Below, piece by piece: positions 38,834-53,161 of a stretch of DNA of 64,000 bases; within the stretch, counting starts at the first letter, position 1; every line of letters begins with the position of its first letter. Origin of the DNA: Linyphia triangularis (taxonomy: Eukaryota > Arthropoda > Arachnida > Araneae > Linyphiidae); the NCBI GenBank assembly GCA_963978545.1, contig CAXBTE010000036.1, forward strand, positions 62,001 to 126,000. Reading direction: 5' to 3'. The position numbers and the translations under genes were made by a program. The notes beneath the pieces were generated by a model, which saw only the letters and a program-made list of their open reading frames with translations, did no database searches and was not told the origin of the DNA.

Positions 38834-41800
38834 CAGTCACATTTGGACAGAATATAAATATAAAACATATTTCAGGTCCCCAAAAAAAATTTGGTAGCAT
38901 TTGAGCCATTATTTTCAAAGTTCAAAATTTCCCTTTGAAAATACATTGATTGTATTTTGGAGTTTTTGAATTTTTACTCGTAGTGTATTTGGAGCACAGT
39001 ATTGTAACTTGGCCACATTTAAGGTCTTCTATAGGAGATTCTTAAAAACGAAAATCTTAACAACCACAAAATATTAAGGGGGTCAAAATTTGCAAAGTTG
39101 TTTTTTTCAGTGGTACACATACATAATTTTTACACAGAGAGTTTTGGGAGCACAATGTTGTAACTTGGCAACATTGAAGTTCATTAATAGGAGATTCTTA
39201 AAAACGAAAATCTTAACAACCACTAAATATTAAGGGGGTCGAAAGTTGATCCCAAAAAAGGACTGCATTTCAAACACTGAAAATTTCTGAATTTTACCTA
39301 CATTTTGGGCTATAAACTGAATTAAGGGTCCTTTATTGGGCAGATTTGAAATAAAGTGACTGCAAATCATATTTCTATTTTAAAACCAAAATCTGGAAGC
39401 ATTTTGAGCCATTTTTTGGAAAAGTGATTTTTTCATAAAATTTCCTAAGGCTAACCCCTTTGAAAAATTTCGAAAAATTTGAAAATTCAAAAAATTATTT
39501 TTTCAGTCACATTTGTACAGAATATGAATATAAAACATATTTCAGGTCCACAAAAAAAATTTGGTAGCATTTGAGCCACTATTTTCAAAGTTCAAAATTT
39601 CCCTTTGAAAATACATTGATTTTACAGTTTTTGAATTTTTACTCATAGTGTATTTGGAGCACAGTATTGTAACTTGGCCACATTTAAGGTCTTCTATAGG
39701 AGATTCTTAAAAACGAAAATCTTAACAACCACAAAATATTAAGGGGGTCAAAATTTGCAAAGTTGTTTTTTTCAGTGGTACACATACATAATTTTTACAC
39801 AGAGAGTTTTGGGAGCACAATGTTGTGACTTGGCCACATTGAAGTTCATTAATAGGAGATTCTTAAAAATGAAAATCTTAACAACCACTAAATATTAAGG
39901 GGGTCGAAAGTTTATCCCAAAAAAGGACTGCATTTCAAACACTGAAAATTTCTGAATTTTACCTACATTTTGGGCTATAAACTGAATTAAAGGGTCCTTT
40001 TTTGGGCAGATTTGAAATAAAGTGACTGCAAATCATATTTCTATTTTAAAACCAAAATCTGGAAGCATTTTGAGCCATTTTTTGGAAAAGTGATTTTTTC
40101 ATAAAATTTCCTAAGGCTAACCCCTTTGAAAAATTTCGAAAAATTTGAAAATTCAAAAAATTATTTTTTCAGTCACATTTGGACAGAATATGAATATAAA
40201 ACATATTTCAGGTCCCCAAAAAAAATTTGGTAGCATTTGAGCCACTATTTTCAAAGTTCAAAATTTCCCTTTGAAAATACATTGATTTTACAGTTTTTGA
40301 ATTTTTACTCATAGTGTATTTGGAGCACAGTATTGTAACTTGGCCACATTTAAGGTCTTCTATAGGAGATTCTTAAAAACGAAAATCTTAACAACCACAA
40401 AATATTAAGGGGGTCAAAATTTGCAAAGTTGTTTTTTTCAGTGGTACACATACATAATTTTTACACAGAGAGTTTTGGGAGCACAATGTTGTGACTTGGC
40501 CACATTGAAGTTCATTAATAGGAGATTCTTAAAAATGAAAATCTTAACAACCACTAAATATTAAGGGGGTCGAAAGTTTATCCCAAAAAAGGACTGCATT
40601 TCAAACACTGAAAATTTCTGAATTTTACCTACATTTTGGGCTATAAACTGAATTAAAGGGTCCTTTTTTGGGCAGATTTGAAATAAAGTGACTGCAAATC
40701 ATATTTCTATTTTAAAACCAAAATCTGGAAGCATTTTGAGCCATTTTTTGGAAAAGTGATTTTTTCATAAAATTTCCTAAGGCTAACCCCTTTGAAAAAT
40801 TTCGAAAAATTTGAAAATTCAAAAAATTATTTTTTCAGTCACATTTGGACAGAATATGAATATAAAACATATTTCAGGTCCCCAAAAAAAATTTGGTAGC
40901 ATTTGAGCCACTATTTTCAAAGTTCAAAATTTCCCTTTGAAAATACATTGATTTTACAGTTTTTGAATTTTTACTCATAGTGTATTTGGAGCACAGTATT
41001 GTAACTTGGCCACATTTAAGGTCTTCTATAGGAGATTCTTAAAAACGAAAATCTTAACAACCACAAAATATTAAGGGGGTCAAAATTTGCAAAGTTGTTT
41101 TTTTCAGTGGTACACATACATAATTTTTACACAGAGAGTTTTGGGAGCACAATGTTGTAACTTGGCAACATTGAAGTTCATTAATAGGAGATTCTTAAAA
41201 ACGAAAATCTTAACAACCACTAAATATTAAGGGGGTCGAAAGTTGATCCCAAAAAAGGACTGCATTTCAAACACTGAAAATTTCTGAATTTTACCTACAT
41301 TTTGGGCTATAAACTGAATTAAGGGTCCTTTATTGGGCAGATTTGAAATAAAGTGACTGCAAATCATATTTCTATTTTAAAACCAAAATCTGGAAGCATT
41401 TTGAGCCATTTTTTGGAAAAGTGATTTTTTCATAAAATTTCCTAAGGCTAACCCCTTTGAAAAATTTCGAAAAATTTGAAAATTCAAAAAATTATTTTTT
41501 CAGTCACATTTGGACAGAATATGAATATAAAACATATTTCAGGTCCCCAAAAAAAATTTGGTAGCATTTGAGCCACTATTTTCAAAGTTCAAAATTTCCC
41601 TTTGAAAATACATTGATTTTACAGTTTTTGAATTTTTACTCATAGTGTATTTTGAGCACAGTATTGTAACTTGGCCACATTTAAGGTCTTCTATAGGAGA
41701 TTCTTAAAAACGAAAATCTTAACAACCACAAAATATTAAGGGGGTCAAAATTTGCAAAGTTGTTTTTTTCAGTGGTACACATACATAATTTTTACACAGA

Positions 41801-44800
41801 GAGTTTTGGGAGCACAATGTTGTGACTTGGCCACATTGAAGTTCATTAATAGGAGATTCTTAAAAATGAAAATCTTAACAACCACTAAATATTAAGGGGG
41901 TCGAAAGTTTATCCCAAAAAAGGACTGCATTTCAAACACTGAAAATTTCTGAATTTTACCTACATTTTGGGCTATAAACTGAATTAAAGGGTCCTTTTTT
42001 TTGCAGATTTGAAATAAAGTGACTGCAAATCATATTTCTATTTTAAAACCAAAATCTGGAAGCATTTTGAGCCATTTTTTGGAAAAGTGATTTTTTCATA
42101 AAATTTCCTAAGGCTAACCCCTTTGAAAAATTTCGAAAAATTTGAAAATTCAAAAAATTATTTTTTCAGTCACATTTGGACAGAATATGAATATAAAACA
42201 TATTTCAGGTCCCCAAAAAAAATTTGGTAGCATTTGAGCCACTATTTTCAAAGTTCAAAATTTCCCTTTGAAAATACATTGATTTTACAGTTTTTGAATT
42301 TTTACTCATAGTGTATTTTGAGCACAGTATTGTAACTTGGCCACATTTAAGGTCTTCTATAGGAGATTCTTAAAAACGAAAATCTTAACAACCACAAAAT
42401 ATTAAGGGGGTCAAAATTTGCAAAGTTGTTTTTTTCAGTGGTACACATACATAATTTTTACACAGAGAGTTTTGGGAGCACAATGTTGTAACTTGGCAAC
42501 ATTGAAGTTCATTAATAGGAGATTCTTAAAAACGAAAATCTTAACAACCACTAAATATTAAGGGGGTCGAAAGTTGATCCCAAAAAAGGACTGCATTTCA
42601 AACACTGAAAATTTCTGAATTTTACCTACATTTTGGGCTATAAACTGAATTAAGGGTCCTTTTTTGGGCAGATTTGAAATAAAGTGACTGCAAATCATAT
42701 TTCTATTTTAAAACCAAAATCTGGAAGCATTTTGAGCCATTTTTTGGAAAAGTGATTTTTTCATAAAATTTCCTAAGGCTAACCCCTTTGAAAAATTTCG
42801 AAAAATTTGAAAATTCAAAAAATTATTTTTTCAGTCACATTTGGACAGAATATGAATATAAAACATATTTCAGGTCCCCAAAAAAAATTTGGTAGCATTT
42901 GAGCCACTATTTTCAAAGTTCAAAATTTCCCTTTGAAAATACATTGATTTTACAGTTTTTGAATTTTTACTCATAGTGTATTTGGAGCACAGTATTGTAA
43001 CTTGGCCACATTTAAGGTCTTCTATAGGAGATTCTTAAAAACGAAAATCTTAACAACCACAAAATATTAAGGGGGTCAAAATTTGCAAAGTTGTTTTTTT
43101 CAGTGGTACACATACATAATTTTTACACAGAGAGTTTTGGGAGCACAATGTTGTAACTTGGCAACATTGAAGTTCATTAATAGGAGATTCTTAAAAACGA
43201 AAATCTTAACAACCACTAAATATTAAGGGGGTCGAAAGTTGATCCCAAAAAAGGACTGCATTTCAAACACTGAAAATTTCTGAATTTTACCTACATTTTG
43301 GGCTATAAACTGAATTAAGGGTCCTTTATTGGGCAGATTTGAAATAAAGTGACTGCAAATCATATTTCTATTTTAAAACCAAAATCTGGAAGCATTTTGA
43401 GCCATTTTTTGGAAAAGTGATTTTTTCATAAAATTTCCTAAGGCTAACCCCTTTGAAAAATTTCGAAAAATTTGAAAATTCAAAAAATTATTTTTTCAGT
43501 CACATTTGGACAGAATATGAATATAAAACATATTTCAGGTCCCCAAAAAAAATTTGGTAGCATTTGAGCCACTATTTTCAAAGTTCAAAATTTCCCTTTG
43601 AAAATACATTGATTTTACAGTTTTTGAATTTTTACTCATAGTGTATTTTGAGCACAGTATTGTAACTTGGCCACATTTAAGGTCTTCTATAGGAGATTCT
43701 TAAAAACGAAAATCTTAACAACCACAAAATATTAAGGGGGTCAAAATTTGCAAAGTTGTTTTTTTCAGTGGTACACATACATAATTTTTACACAGAGAGT
43801 TTTGGGAGCACAATGTTGTAACTTGGCAACATTGAAGTTCATTAATAGGAGATTCTTAAAAACGAAAATCTTAACAACCACTAAATATTAAGGGGGTCGA
43901 AAGTTGATCCCAAAAAAGGACTGCATTTCAAACACTGAAAATTTCTGAATTTTACCTACATTTTGGGCTATAAACTGAATTAAGGGTCCTTTTTTGGGCA
44001 GATTTGAAATAAAGTGACTGCAAATCATATTTCTATTTTAAAACCAAAATCTGGAAGCATTTTGAGCCATTTTTTGGAAAAGTGATTTTTTCATAAAATT
44101 TCCTAAGGCTAACCCCTTTGAAAAATTTCGAAAAATTTGAAAATTCAAAAAATTATATTTTCAGTCACATTTGGACAGAATATAAATATAAAACATATTT
44201 CAGGTCCCCAAAAAAAATCTGGAAGCATTTTGAGCCATTTTTTGGAAAAGTGATTTTTTCATAAAATTTCCTAAGGCTAACCCCTTTGAAAAATTTCGAA
44301 AAATTTGAAAATTCAAAAAATTATTTTTTCAGTCACATTTGGACAGAATATGAATATAAAACATATTTCAGGTCCCCAAAAAAAATTTGGTAGCATTTGA
44401 GCCACTATTTTCAAAGTTCAAAATTTCCCTTTGAAAATACATTGATTTTACAGTTTTTGAATTTTTACTCATAGTGTATTTTGAGCACAGTATTGTAACT
44501 TGGCCACATTTAAGGTCTTCTATAGGAGATTCTTAAAAACGAAAATCTTAACAACCACAAAATATTAAGGGGGTCAAAATTTGCAAAGTTGTTTTTTTCA
44601 GTGGTACACATACATAATTTTTACACAGAGAGTTTTGGGAGCACAATGTTGTGACTTGGCCACATTGAAGTTCATTAATAGGAGATTCTTAAAAATGAAA
44701 ATCTTAACAACCACTAAATATTAAGGGGGTCGAAAGTTTATCCCAAAAAAGGACTGCATTTCAAACACTGAAAATTTCTGAATTTTACCTACATTTTGGG

Positions 44801-47800
44801 CTATAAACTGAATTAAAGGGTCCTTTTTTGGGCAGATTTGAAATAAAGTGACTGCAAATCATATTTCTATTTTAAAACCAAAATCTGGAAGCATTTTGAG
44901 CCATTTTTTGGAAAAGTGATTTTTTCATAAAATTTCCTAAGGCTAACCCCTTTGAAAAATTTCGAAAAATTTGAAAATTCAAAAAATTATTTTTTCAGTC
45001 ACATTTGGACAGAATATGAATATAAAACATATTTCAGGTCCCCAAAAAAAATTTGGTAGCATTTGAGCCACTATTTTCAAAGTTCAAAATTTCCCTTTGA
45101 AAATACATTGATTTTACAGTTTTTGAATTTTTACTCATAGTGTATTTTGAGCACAGTATTGTAACTTGGCCACATTTAAGGTCTTCTATAGGAGATTCTT
45201 AAAAACGAAAATCTTAACAACCACAAAATATTAAGGGGGTCAAAATTTGCAAAGTTGTTTTTTTCAGTGGTACACATACATAATTTTTACACAGAGAGTT
45301 TTGGGAGCACAATGTTGTAACTTGGCAACATTGAAGTTCATTAATAGGAGATTCTTAAAAACGAAAATCTTAACAACCACTAAATATTAAGGGGGTCGAA
45401 AGTTGATCCCAAAAAAGGACTGCATTTCAAACACTGAAAATTTCTGAATTTTACCTACATTTTGGGCTATAAACTGAATTAAGGGTCCTTTTTTGGGCAG
45501 ATTTGAAATAAAGTGACTGCAAATCATATTTCTATTTTAAAACCAAAATCTGGAAGCATTTTGAGCCATTTTTTGGAAAAGTGATTTTTTCATAAAATTT
45601 CCTAAGGCTAACCCCTTTGAAAAATTTCGAAAAATTTGAAAATTCAAAAAATTATATTTTCAGTCACATTTGGACAGAATATAAATATAAAACATATTTC
45701 AGGTCCCCAAAAAAAATTTGGTAGCATTTGAGCCACTATTTTCAAAGTTCAAAATTTCCCTTTGAAAATACATTGATTTTACAGTTTTTGAATTTTTACT
45801 CATAGTGTATTTGGAGCACAGTATTGTAACTTAGCCACATTTAAGGTCTTCTATAGGAGATTCTTAAAAACGAAAATCTTAACAACCACAAAATATTAAG
45901 GGGGTCAAAATTTGCAAAGTTGTTTTTTTCAGTGGTACACATACATAATTTTTACACAGAGAGTTTTGGGAGCACAATGTTGTAACTTGGCAACATTGAA
46001 GTTCATTAATAGGAGATTCTTAAAAACGAAAATCTTAACAACCACTAAATATTAAGGGGGTCGAAAGTTGATCCCAAAAAAGGACTGCATTTCAAACACT
46101 GAAAATTTCTGAATTTTACCTACATTTTGGGCTATAAACTGAATTAAGGGTCCTTTATTGGGCAGATTTGAAATAAAGTGACTGCAAATCATATTTCTAT
46201 TTTAAAACCAAAATCTGGAAGCATTTTGAGCCATTTTTTGGAAAAGTGATTTTTTCATAAAATTTCCTAAGGCTAACCCCTTTGAAAAATTTCGAAAAAT
46301 TTGAAAATTCAAAAAATTATTTTTTCAGTCACATTTGGACAGAATATGAATATAAAACATATTTCAGGTCCCCAAAAAAAATTTGGTAGCATTTGAGCCA
46401 CTATTTTCAAAGTTCAAAATTTCCCTTTGAAAATACATTGATTTTACAGTTTTTGAATTTTTACTCATAGTGTATTTTGAGCACAGTATCGTAACTTGGC
46501 CACATTTAAGGTCTTCTATAGGAGATTCTTAAAAACGAAAATCTTAACAACCACAAAATATTAAGAGGGTCAAAATTTGCAAAGTTGTTTTTTTCAGTGG
46601 TACACATACATAATTTTTACACAGAGAGTTTTGGGAGCACAATGTTGTAACTTGGCAACATTGAAGTTCATTAATAGGAGATTCTTAAAAACGAAAATCT
46701 TAACAACCACTAAATATTAAGGGGGTCGAAAGTTGATCCCAAAAAAGGACTGCATTTCAAACACTGAAAATTTCTGAATTTTACCTACATTTTGGGCTAT
46801 AAACTGAATTAAAGGTCCTTTTTTGGGCAGATTTGAAATAAAGTGACTGCAAATCATATTTCTATTTTAAAACCAAAATCTGGAAGCATTTTGAGCCATT
46901 TTTTGGAAAAGTGATTTTTTCATAAAATTTCCTAAGGCTAACCCCTTTGAAAAATTTCGAAAAATTTGAAAATTCAAAAAATTATATTTTCAGTCACATT
47001 TGGACAGAATATAAATATAAAACATATTTCAGGTCCCCAAAAAAAATCTGGAAGCATTTTGAGCCATTTTTTGGAAAAGTGATTTTTTCATAAAATTTCC
47101 TAAGGCTAACCCCTTTGAAAAATTTCGAAAAATTTGAAAATTCAAAAAATTATTTTTTCAGTCACATTTGGACAGAATATGAATATAAAACATATTTCAG
47201 GTACCCAAAAAAAATTTGGTAGCATTTGAGCCACTATTTTCAAAGTTCAAAATTTCCCTTTGAAAATACATTGATTTTACAGTTTTTGAATTTTTACTCA
47301 TAGTGTATTTTGAGCACAGTATTGTAACTTGGCCACATTTAAGGTCTTCTATAGGAGATTCTTAAAAACGAAAATCTTAACAACCACAAAATATTAAGGG
47401 GGTCAAAATTTGCAAAGTTGTTTTTTTCAGTGGTACACATACATAATTTTTACACAGAGAGTTTTGGGAGCACAATGTTGTGACTTGGCCACATTGAAGT
47501 TCATTAATAGGAGATTCTTAAAAATGAAAATCTTAACAACCACTAAATATTAAGGGGGTCGAAAGTTTATCCCAAAAAAGGACTGCATTTCAAACACTGA
47601 AAATTTCTGAATTTTACCTACATTTTGGGCTATAAACTGAATTAAGGGTCCTTTTTTGGGCAGATTTGAAATAAAGTGACTGCAAATCATATTTCTATTT
47701 TAAAACCAAAATCTGGAAGCATTTTGAGCCATTTTTTGGAAAAGTGATTTTTTCATAAAATTTCCTAAGGCTAACCCCTTTGAAAAATTTCGAAAAATTT

Positions 47801-50800
47801 GAAAATTCAAAAAATTATATTTTCAGTCACATTTGGACAGAATATAAATATAAAACATATTTCAGGTCCCCAAAAAAAATTTGGTAGCATTTGAGCCACT
47901 ATTTTCAAAGTTCAAAATTTCCCTTTGAAAATACATTGATTTTACAGTTTTTGAATTTTTACTCATAGTGTATTTGGAGCACAGTATTGTAACTTGGCCA
48001 CATTTAAGGTCTTCTATAGGAGATTCTTAAAAACGAAAATCTTAACAACCACAAAATATTAAGGGGGTCAAAATTTGCAAAGTTGTTTTTTTCAGTGGTA
48101 CACATACATAATTTTTACACAGAGAGTTTTGGGAGCACAATGTTGTAACTTGGCAACATTGAAGTTCATTAATAGGAGATTCTTAAAAACGAAAATCTTA
48201 ACAACCACTAAATATTAAGGGGGTCGAAAGTTGATCCCAAAAAAGGACTGCATTTCAAACACTGAAAATTTCTGAATTTTACCTACATTTTGGGCTATAA
48301 ACTGAATTAAGGGTCCTTTATTGGGCAGATTTGAAATAAAGTGACTGCAAATCATATTTCTATTTTAAAACCAAAATCTGGAAGCATTTTGAGCCATTTT
48401 TTGGAAAAGTGATTTTTTCATAAAATTTCCTAAGGCTAACCCCTTTGAAAAATTTCGAAAAATTTGAAAATTCAAAAAATTATTTTTTCAGTCACATTTG
48501 GACAGAATATGAATATAAAACATATTTCAGGTCCACAAAAAAAATTTGGTAGCATTTGAGCCACTATTTTCAAAGTTCAAAATTTCCCTTTGAAAATACA
48601 TTGATTTTACAGTTTTTGAATTTTTACTCATAGTGTATTTGGAGCACAGTATTGTAACTTGGCCACATTTAAGGTCTTCTATAGGAGATTCTTAAAAACG
48701 AAAATCTTAACAACCACAAAATATTAAGGGGGTCAAAATTTGCAAAGTTGTTTTTTTCAGTGGTACACATACATAATTTTTACACAGAGAGTTTTGGGAG
48801 CACAATGTTGTAACTTGGCAACATTGAAGTTCATTAATAGGAGATTCTTAAAAACGAAAATCTTAACAACCACTAAATATTAAGGGGGTCGAAAGTTGAT
48901 CCCAAAAAAGGACTGCATTTCAAACACTGAAAATTTCTGAATTTTACCTACATTTTGGGCTATAAACTGAATTAAGGGTCCTTTATTGGGCAGATTTGAA
49001 ATAAAGTGACTGCAAATCATATTTCTATTTTAAAACCAAAATCTGGAAGCATTTTGAGCCATTTTTTGGAAAAGTGATTTTTTCATAAAATTTCCTAAGG
49101 CTAACCCCTTTGAAAAATTTCGAAAAATTTGAAAATTCAAAAAATTATTTTTTCAGTCACATTTGGACAGAATATGAATATAAAACATATTTCAGGTCCC
49201 CAAAAAAAATTTGGTAGCATTTGAGCCACTATTTTAAAAGTTCAAAATTTCCCTTTGAAAATACATTGATTTTACAGTTTTTGAATTTTTACTCATAGTG
49301 TATTTGGAGCACAGTATTGTAACTTGGCCACATTTAAGGTCTTCTATAGGAGATTCTTAAAAACGAAAATCTTAACAACCACAAAATATTAAGGGGGTCA
49401 AAATTTGCAAAGTTGTTTTTTTCAGTGGTACACATACATAATTTTTACACAGAGAGTTTTGGGAGCACAATGTTGTAACTTGGCAACATTGAAGTTCATT
49501 AATAGGAGATTCTTAAAAACGAAAATCTTAACAACCACTAAATATTAAGGGGGTCGAAAGTTGATCCCAAAAAAGGACTGCATTTCAAACACTGAAAATT
49601 TCTGAATTTTACCTACATTTTGGGCTATAAACTGAATTAAGGGTCCTTTATTGGGCAGATTTGAAATAAAGTGACTGCAAATCATATTTCTATTTTAAAA
49701 CCAAAATCTGGAAGCATTTTGAGCCATTTTTTGGAAAAGTGATTTTTTCATAAAATTTCCTAAGGAACCCCTTTGAAAAATTTCGAAAAATTTGAAAATT
49801 CAAAAAATTATTTTTTCAGTCACATTTGGACAGAATATGAATATAAAACATATTTCAGGTCCCCAAAAAAAATTTGGTAGCATTTGAGCCACTATTTTCA
49901 AAGTTCAAAATTTCCCTTTGAAAATACATTGATTTTACAGTTTTTGAATTTTTACTCATAGTGTATTTTGAGCACAGTATTGTAACTTGGCCACATTTAA
50001 GGTCTTCTATAAGAGATTCTTAAAAACGAAAATCTTAACAACCACAAAATATTAAGGGGGTCAAAATTTGCAAAGTTGTTTTTTTCAGTGGTACACATAC
50101 ATAATTTTTACACAGAGAGTTTTGGGAGCACAATGTTGTAACTTGGCAACATTGAAGTTCATTAATAGGAGATTCTTAAAAACGAAAATCTTAACAACCA
50201 CTAAATATTAAGGGGGTCGAAAGTTGATCCCAAAAAAGGACTGCATTTCAAACACTGAAAATTTCTGAATTTTACCTACATTTTGGGCTATAAACTGAAT
50301 TAAGGGTCCTTTATTGGGCAGATTTGAAATAAAGTGACTGCAAATCATATTTCTATTTTAAAACCAAAATCTGGAAGCATTTTGAGCCATTTTTTGGAAA
50401 AGTGATTTTTTCATAAAATTTCCTAAGGCTAACCCCTTTGAAAAATTTCGAAAAATTTGAAAATTCAAAAAATTATTTTTTCAGTCACATTTGGACAGAA
50501 TATGAATATAAAACATATTTCAGGTCCCCAAAAAAATTTGGTAGCATTTGAGCCACTATTTTCAAAGTTCAAAATTTCCCTTTGAAAATACATTGATTTT
50601 ACAGTTTTTGAATTTTTACTCATAGTGTATTTGGAGCACAGTATTGTAACTTGGCCACATTTAAGGTCTTCTATAGGAGATTCTTAAAAACGAAAATCTT
50701 AACAACCACAAAATATTAAGGGGGTCAAAATTTGCAAAGTTGTTTTTTTCAGTGGTACACATACATAATTTTTACACAGAGTGTTTTGGGAGCACAATGT

Positions 50801-52382
50801 TGTAACTTGGCAACATTGAAGTTCATTAATAGGAGATTCTTAAAAACGAAAATCTTAACAACCACTAAATATTAAGGGGGTCTAAAGTTGATCCCAAAAA
50901 AAGGACTGCATTTCAAACACTGAAAATTTCTGAATTTTACCTACATTTTGGGCTATAAACTGAATTAAGGGTCCTTTTTTGGGCAGATTTGAAATAAAGT
51001 GACTGCAAATCATATTTCTATTTTAAAACCAAAATCTGGAAGCATTTTGAGCCATTTTTTGGAAAAGTGATTTTTTCATAAAATTTCCTCCCCTTTGAAA
51101 AATTTCGAAAAATATGAAAATTCAAAAAATTATTTTTTCAGTCACATTTGGACAGAATATGAATATAAAACATATTTCAGGTCCCCAAAAAAATTTTGGT
51201 AGCATTTGAGCCACTATTTTCAAAGTTCAAAATTTCCCTTTGAAAATACATTGATTTTACAGTTTTTGAATTTTTACTCATAGTGTATTTGGAGCACAGT
51301 ATTGTAACTTGGCCACATTTAAGGTCTTCTATAGGAGATTCTTAAAAACGAAAATCTTAACAACCACAAAATATTAAGGGGGTCAAAATTTGCAAAGTTG
51401 TTTTTTTCAGTGGTACACATACATAATTTTTACACAGAGAGTTTTGGGAGCACAATGTTGTAACTTGGCAACATTGAAGTTCATTAATAGGAGATTCTTA
51501 AAAACGAAAATCTTAACAACCACTAAATATTAAGGGGGTCGAAAGTTGATCCCAAAAAAGGACTGCATTTCAAACACTGAAAATTTCTGAATTTTACCTA
51601 CATTTTGGGCTATAAACTGAATTAAGGGTCCTTTTTTGGGCAGATTTGAAATAAAGTGACTGCAAATCATATTTCTATTTTAAAACCAAAATCTGGAAGC
51701 ATTTTGAGCCATTTTTTGGAAAAGTGATTTTTTCATAAAATTTCCTAAGGCTAACCCCTTTGAAAAATTTCGAAAAATTTGAAAATTCAAAAAATTATTT
51801 TTTCAGTCACATTTGGACAGAATATGAATATAAAACATATTTCAGGTCCCCAAAAAAAATTTGGTAGCATTTGAGCCACTATTTTCAAAGTTCAAAATTT
51901 CCCTTTGAAAATACATTGATTTTACAGTTTTTGAATTTTTACTCATAGTGTATTTTGAGCACAGTATTGTAACTTGGCCACATTTAAGGTCTTCTATAGG
52001 AGATTCTTAAAAACGAAAATCTTAACAACCACAAAATATTAAGGGGGTCAAAATTTGCAAAGTTTTTTTTTTCAGTGGTACACATACATAATTTTTACAC
52101 AGAGAGTTTTGGGAGCACAATGTTGTGACTTGGCCACATTGAAGTTCATTAATAGGAGATTCTTAAAAACGAAAATCTTAACAACCACTAAATATTAAGG
52201 GGGTCGAAAGTTGATCCCAAAAATGGACTGCATTTCAAACACTGAAAATTTCTGAATTTTACCTACATTTTGGGCTATAAACTGAATTAAGGGTCCTTTT
52301 TTGGGCAGATTTGAAATAAAGTGACTGTAAATCATAATTCTATTTTAAAACCAAAATCTGGAAGCATTTTGAGCCATTTTTT
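38834..52382 (+). repeat. Family A satellite array, block 6
   Basis: Nineteen complete monomers start at 38923, 39593, 40259, 40925, 41590, 42256, 42921, 43586, 44419, 45085, 45750, 46415, 47248, 47913, 48578, 49243, 49906, 50570 and 51228. A partial monomer starts at 51893. The 833-bp variants are at 43586 and 46415. Monomer 50570 is 658 bp and looks like a fusion of the types at 11216 and 11863. The stretch from 47248 shares private changes with the stretch from 32017. No gene is seen. Confidence 0.94.
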
Positions 52383-53117
52383 GGAAAAGTGATTTTTTCA
52401 TAAAATTTCCTAAGGCTAACCCCCTTTGAAAAATTTCGAAAAATTTGAAAATTCAAAAAATTATTTTTTGGAAAAGTGATTTTTTCATAAAATTTCCCAA
52501 GGCTAACCCCTTTCAAAAATTTCGAAAAATTTGAAAATTCAAAAAATTATTTTTGGAAAAGTGATTTTTTCATAAAATTTCCTAAGGCTAACCCCCTTTG
52601 AAAAATTTGAAAATTCAAAAAATTATTTTTTGGAAAAGTGATTTTTTCATAAAATTTCCTAAGACTAACCCCTTTGAAAAATTTCGAAAAATTTGAAAAT
52701 TCAAAAAATTATTTTTTGGAAAAGTGATTTTTTCATAAAATTTCCTAAGGCTAACCCCTTTGAAAAATTTGAAAATTCAAAAAATTATTTTTTGGAAAAG
52801 TGATTTTTTCATAAAATATCCTAAGGCTAACCCCTTTGAAAAATTTGAAAATTCAAAAAATTATTTTTTGGAAAAGTGATTTTTTCATAAAATTTCCTAA
52901 GACTAACCCCTTTGAAAAATTTCGAAAAATTTGAAAATTCAAAAAATTATTTTTTGGAAAAGTGATTTTTTCATAAAATTTCCTAAGGCTAACCCCTTTG
53001 AAAAATTTGAAAATTCAAAAAATTATTTTTTGGAAAAGTGATTTTTTCATAAAATTTCCTAAGTCTAACCCCTTTGAAAAATTTCGAAAAATTTGAAAAT
53101 TCAAAAAATTATTTTTT
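52383..53117 (+). repeat. Family C array, left-type, 9 units
   Basis: Unit lengths of 87, 85, 77, 86, 76, 76, 86, 76 and 86 sum to 735 bp. It differs from the 10-unit block at 35831 by loss of one long unit, which explains why the flanking offset between the two modules changes from 16,552 to 16,467 bp. The 44-bp bridge is 53118-53161. Confidence 0.92.
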
Positions 53118-53161
53118 CAGTCAAATTTCGACAGAATATGAATATAAAACATATTTCAGGT

